From contig NZ_ML974130.1 in the NCBI RefSeq assembly GCF_004143485.2, positions 727,817 through 771,825 on the forward strand: DNA of 44,009 bases. Direction: 5' to 3'. Position 1 is the stretch's first letter. The number at the start of each line of letters is the position of its first letter. This stretch comes from Halorussus amylolyticus. GTDB lineage: Archaea; Halobacteriota; Halobacteria; Halobacteriales; Haladaptataceae. Of this stretch, positions 40,751-44,009 are shown piece after piece. The notes under the pieces are model-generated. The model searched no databases. It saw only the letters and a program-made list of their open reading frames with translations, and had not been told where the DNA came from. A program made the translations under genes and the position numbers.

Positions 40751-41580
40751 TGTTTCCCGGCGCGTCCGCCGACCGCGAGACGGCAGAATACGTGGTCGTC
40801 GGCGCGCCTCTCGACGTTTCGACCACGTTTCAGCCGGGCGCGCGGTTCGGCCCCGACCGAATCCGCCGGTTCGCCCGGACGTACGACGACTACGACGCCC
40901 GAACCGGGCGTCGGTTCTCGGACCTCTCGGTTCACGACCACGGCGACGTCCGCGCGTGGGACGACGCCGCGGCGTATCTGGAGTACCTCGAAGGCGTCGC
41001 GACCGACGCGGTGCGCGACGACGCCGTCCCCCTTCTGCTCGGGGGCGAACACACGATTACGGCGGCGGGAGCCTTCGCCACCGAACCCGACGTCTTCGTC
41101 TGTCTCGACGCCCACCTCGACCTCCGGGCGGAGTACGACGGCAATCCGCTGAGCCACGCGACCGTGACCCGGCGCATCCTCGACGGAATCGCCAGCGACC
41201 GCGCCGATGGCGTCGCCGACGAAGCAATCGTTCTCGGCGCGAGGACCGGGAGCGAGGAGGAGTGGGACCGAGCGAACGAGTCCGACGTGACCGTGGTGCC
41301 GCCCGAGGAGGTCGCCGACTGGACCCCCGACTTCGGCGACGAGTCGGTGTACCTGAGCGTGGACATCGACGGCGCTGACCCCGCGTTCGCGCCCGGAACG
41401 GGCACGATGGAACCGTTCGGACTCTCCCCCCGCGAGATGCGCGACGTGGTTCGCGCGGTCGCACCCTCCGTCACGGGGTTCGACGTGGTAGAGGTCAACG
41501 ACCGCGACGACGGCCAAGCCGCGGCGCTGGGCGGAAAGCTCCTCCGGGAGTTCGTGTTCTCGCACGCCGACGCGAACTGA
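40750..41580 (+). CDS. speB: Agmatinase (ureohydrolase family)
   Basis: A 276-residue hydrolase of the arginase/agmatinase family. The two-manganese site is complete: H101 in GGEHT, D120/H122/D124 in DAHLDLR, and D205/D207 in SVDIDGADP. The Asp before His in the usual GGDH is Glu here. Coupled to eif5A by a one-base overlap. In haloarchaea an agmatinase-like enzyme is reported to act in eIF5A modification, with agmatine from pyruvoyl arginine decarboxylase (19437), so conjugate cleavage rather than free agmatine hydrolysis is possible. Confidence 0.9.
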   Translation: MFPGASADRETAEYVVVGAPLDVSTTFQPGARFGPDRIRRFARTYDDYDARTGRRFSDLSVHDHGDVRAWDDAAAYLEYLEGVATDAVRDDAVPLLLGGEHTITAAGAFATEPDVFVCLDAHLDLRAEYDGNPLSHATVTRRILDGIASDRADGVADEAIVLGARTGSEEEWDRANESDVTVVPPEEVADWTPDFGDESVYLSVDIDGADPAFAPGTGTMEPFGLSPREMRDVVRAVAPSVTGFDVVEVNDRDDGQAAALGGKLLREFVFSHADAN

Positions 41581-41651
41581 GCGTTTTCGGCCGCACTCCT
41601 TCCGTTTCCGATAGCATCGCGTTTTTTTGCCCCGCCTTCGTCTGTCGAACC

Positions 41652-43397
41652 ATGAGCAAGCCTACCGTCGGAGTCGCGGGGTCGGGTCCGGCAATCGAAG
41701 CCGCGACCGCCGCGCTCGCCGACGTGAACGTCGCCGTCGTCGAGACCGACCCCGGTGAACTCGGGCGTGCCGACTTCGGCATCGTCGCGGGCGACGCGGG
41801 CGCGCGAGCGTTCGCTCGCGCGAACCACGCCGCCCGCGAGGGCCAGACCCCGTGGCTCGCTATCGAGCTCGGGGGTCTCGGCGGTCGCTCGATTCCCGAC
41901 CTCGACGCCGCGGTCGCGGGCTTCGCGCCCGCGACCGCGTGCTACGAGTGTCTCCGGACGCGAGTCGCCGCGAATCTCGATGCGGAAGCGAGCGAGGAAG
42001 GTGGGTCGTCCGCCGGAACCGACCTCGCGAGCGCGCGCTTCGCTGGCGCGCTCGCGGGCCGCGAAGCCGCCGTGCTCCTCTCGGGCGACGAATCCGCGAT
42101 TCTCGGCGGCGTGGTCGAGGTCCCCCACGCCGAGCGCCGACTCCTCGCGGTTCCGAACTGCGCGGTCTGCGGCGACGAGCGCGACCGCACCCTCTCGCGG
42201 ACGTTCGCCGACGCCGCGCTGGAGGAGTCGATTGCGCGGGCCGAGCAGGCCGTGGACGACCGGGTGGGAATCGTCTCGACGCTCGGCGAGGCCGAGTCGT
42301 TCCCCGCGCCGTACTACCTCGCGGAAATCGGCGACACGACCGGCTTCAGCGACGTGCAGGCCGCAGAACAGGCCGCGGGCGTCGCGGTCGATTGGAACGA
42401 GGCGATGATGAAGGCGCTCGGTGAGAGCCTCGAACGCTACGCCGCGGGCGTCTATCGGGACTCGGAGTTCCGGACTGCTCGGCCCGCCGACCTCGAATCT
42501 GGGGTCTCGCCTGCGGCGTTCGTCCGACCCGACGGGTGGACCGACCCCGCGCCGGACGACGATATGGCGTGGGTGCCGGGCGTGGACCTCCAGACCGACG
42601 CGCCGGTCTCGCTGCCCGCCGAATTCGTCCACTTCCCGCCGCCCGAGGCCCGCTACAAACCCTCCATCACGACGGGTCTCGGCCTCGGAAACTCGACGGT
42701 CGAGGCGGTACTGTCGGGACTCTACGAGGTAATCGAGCGAGATGCCACCATGCTCGCGTGGTACTCGACGTTCGACCCGCTGGGTCTCGCGGTCGAGACC
42801 GACCGATTCGACGCGCTCTCGCGGCGTGCGCGCGCGGAGGACTTGGACGTGACGGCGCTGCTCGTGACCCAAGACGTGGACGTGCCGGTGGTCGCGGTCG
42901 CGGTCCACCGCGAGGAGGCGTGGCCACGGTTCGCGGTCGGGTCGGGCGCGGACCTCGACCCCGACGCCGCGGCCGAGTCGGCGCTCGCCGAAGCGATTCA
43001 GAACTGGATGGAACTCCGGTCGATGGGCGAGGACGACGCGGCCGACGCCGACGGCGCAATCGGTCGCTACGCCGACTTCCCCGACCCCGTCCGGGCGTTC
43101 GTCTCGCCCGAAACCACGATTCCGAGCGCGAGCGTCGGCCCGGACGAGTCGCCCGAAGGAGCGGCCGAACTCGACGCGGTCCTCGACAGACTCGCCGACG
43201 CCGACCTCGCGGCCTACGCCGCCCGGACGACGACCCGCGACGTGGCGAGCATCGGATTCGAGGCGGTCCGGGTGCTCGTCCCGGAGGCCCAACCGCTGTT
43301 CACCGGTGACGCCTTCTTCGGCGAGCGCTCTCGGGCGGTGCCCCCGGAGTTGGGCTTCGAGTTCCGACCCGACGCCGAACATCATCCGTACCCCTGA
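41652..43397 (+). CDS. YcaO-family protein with E1-like N-terminal domain
   Basis: A 581-residue protein. The N-terminal part (about 1-190) begins with a Rossmann-like strand (GVAGSGPA) and has Cys pairs CYEC and CAVC, like the E1-like/ThiF-derived leader-binding domains of azoline cyclodehydratases. The YcaO domain (about 195-581) has the ATP-binding features GESLERY, VEAVLSGLYEVIERDA and ALAEAIQNW and ends in a Pro-containing HHPYP. YcaO enzymes phosphorylate amide backbones for azoline or thioamide formation. No precursor peptide, TfuA or dehydrogenase gene is next to it. A box gtttttttgc lies 22-30 nt upstream. Its substrate is unknown. Confidence 0.85.
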   Translation: MSKPTVGVAGSGPAIEAATAALADVNVAVVETDPGELGRADFGIVAGDAGARAFARANHAAREGQTPWLAIELGGLGGRSIPDLDAAVAGFAPATACYECLRTRVAANLDAEASEEGGSSAGTDLASARFAGALAGREAAVLLSGDESAILGGVVEVPHAERRLLAVPNCAVCGDERDRTLSRTFADAALEESIARAEQAVDDRVGIVSTLGEAESFPAPYYLAEIGDTTGFSDVQAAEQAAGVAVDWNEAMMKALGESLERYAAGVYRDSEFRTARPADLESGVSPAAFVRPDGWTDPAPDDDMAWVPGVDLQTDAPVSLPAEFVHFPPPEARYKPSITTGLGLGNSTVEAVLSGLYEVIERDATMLAWYSTFDPLGLAVETDRFDALSRRARAEDLDVTALLVTQDVDVPVVAVAVHREEAWPRFAVGSGADLDPDAAAESALAEAIQNWMELRSMGEDDAADADGAIGRYADFPDPVRAFVSPETTIPSASVGPDESPEGAAELDAVLDRLADADLAAYAARTTTRDVASIGFEAVRVLVPEAQPLFTGDAFFGERSRAVPPELGFEFRPDAEHHPYP

Positions 43398-43406
43398 GAG
43401 GGTTTC

Positions 43407-43937
43407 CTACTCCCCGCCGAGGACGCCGACCCGGTCGCTTCGGTAGCCGAAGATGTTCTCGTAGCCGTACGCCGAGAGCAGGACGGGGTAGAACGGCTCG
43501 TCTGCGACCATCTCCTCACCGTCGGCGGCCGCGAACGCCTCACCGGACTCGACGCGCTCGAAGTTCTCGGCGAGCACCTCGTACTCGTCGGCCGGGTCCT
43601 TCGGAATCGCCTCGCCGAGTCGGTACACCGCGACTTCGGTCCGGCGCTCTCCGGCGACGGGTTCGCGGTCCGGGAGCGCGCCGGTCGCCGCGAGAAAGCC
43701 TCCGACGAGTTCGACCGCGTTCTCGGCGGCCTCCGTCGAGCCCTGATAGCCGCACTCGACTTCGACGACGTGAGGGTACTCGATGAGTCTGCCTTCGGTG
43801 TTCACCTGCGTGTCCACCAGCACGGAAATCGGGAGGTACGGACACACTGTGCGCGCGACGGCTCCGACCGCGTCGGTCACGGCGAACGGTTCGCCGTACG
43901 ACTGCGTGGAGTGGAGCGCGAGCGTCGTGCAGTCGCG
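43407..43937 (-). CDS. Succinylglutamate desuccinylase/aspartoacylase-like protein, N-terminus missing
   Basis: A partial protein of about 176 residues, open to the right. The frame continues without stop from the GTG at 43880 into real sequence (ALHSTQSYGEPF) until it meets the G-run at about 43938. HSTQS matches the zinc-binding His region of M14 deacylases and VEVECGY the catalytic Glu region. The first half, with the H-x-x-E zinc motif, is therefore missing because of the artefact, not by mutation. Convergent with YcaO, 9 nt apart. Confidence 0.75.
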   Translation of the reverse strand, partial: RDCTTLALHSTQSYGEPFAVTDAVGAVARTVCPYLPISVLVDTQVNTEGRLIEYPHVVEVECGYQGSTEAAENAVELVGGFLAATGALPDREPVAGERRTEVAVYRLGEAIPKDPADEYEVLAENFERVESGEAFAAADGEEMVADEPFYPVLLSAYGYENIFGYRSDRVGVLGGE

Positions 43938-44009
43938 GGGGGGGGGGGGGGGGGGGGCGCGCGGGGGGCGCCCCCGGGGGGGGGGGGGGGGGGGGGCCCG
44001 GGGGGCCCC
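43938..44009. other. G/C homopolymer block, probable sequence artefact
   Basis: Runs of G with short C blocks replace the 5' part of the deacylase gene in mid-frame. The style matches the block at 1-80. Confidence 0.75.

Noticed and set aside
40932..43385. Long antisense reading frame opposite agmatinase and YcaO
   Set aside because: Spans two well-supported genes on the other strand and has typical shadow composition.

Overview
The window is chromosomal DNA of a haloarchaeon (class Halobacteria). The evidence is high GC, strongly acidic proteins, archaeal information-processing genes (aIF5B, eIF5A, Nob1, archaeal HerA-type ATPase), pyruvoyl-dependent arginine decarboxylase, a PGF-CTERM surface protein, Tat signal peptides on secreted proteins, and TATA-like boxes about 25-30 nt upstream of many start codons, which implies leaderless transcripts. 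The genus cannot be read from the sequence. Both extreme ends (about 1-80 and 43938-44009) are runs of G and C that look like a sequence or assembly artefact; the right one interrupts a real gene.

Layout. 152-3043: an orphan E1-alpha-type dehydrogenase subunit, then a TrkA-like NAD-binding protein flanked by two near-twin RAM-domain proteins. 3044-3932: non-coding, with hairpins, a tRNA-Leu(UAA), dispersed-repeat copy A and a 23-bp direct repeat. 3933-8029: cyclophilin, an AstE/AspA-type M14 deacylase, an M20 amidohydrolase and small membrane proteins. 8232-10967: a large Tat-exported protein with a staphylococcal-nuclease domain between two GATase-like domains, followed by two lamin-tail domains. 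11376-14763: VOC protein, small membrane protein, a 23-bp tandem array joined to repeat copy B, HAD-IIA phosphatase, and a PGF-CTERM protein coupled to a membrane protein. 14764-18857: polyphosphate kinase with a PPP-type phosphatase in one operon, a SHOCT protein and adenylate kinase. 18858-19436: repeat copy C and a chain of hairpins ahead of pyruvoyl arginine decarboxylase. 19969-24016: small conserved proteins, aIF5B with a coupled 57-residue protein, PRC-barrel and Nob1, and a small ribbon-helix-helix-like protein. 24143-32469: CPBP protease, Pgi, DNA polymerase IV, MFS transporter, S9 peptidase and HerA-like ATPase. 34229-34400: the tail and right end of an IS1341-type tnpB. 34378-39791: zinc ribbon, Hsp20, UbiB-type kinase, ZIP transporter, HtrA-like lipoprotein protease and aminotransferase. 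40047-43937: small membrane protein, eIF5A-agmatinase operon, YcaO protein and a truncated deacylase.

Most genes are housekeeping, but some groupings are informative. Arginine decarboxylase (19437) and agmatinase (40750, overlapping eif5A) together form the agmatine route used for (deoxy)hypusine on eIF5A. Phosphatase plus PPK1 suggests a polyphosphate or nucleotide-phosphate module. The non-coding DNA is the least ordinary part: a dispersed repeat with a conserved head and a variable hairpin (three copies), near-perfect palindromes with 2-3-nt loops both between and inside genes, hairpin chains and short tandem arrays.
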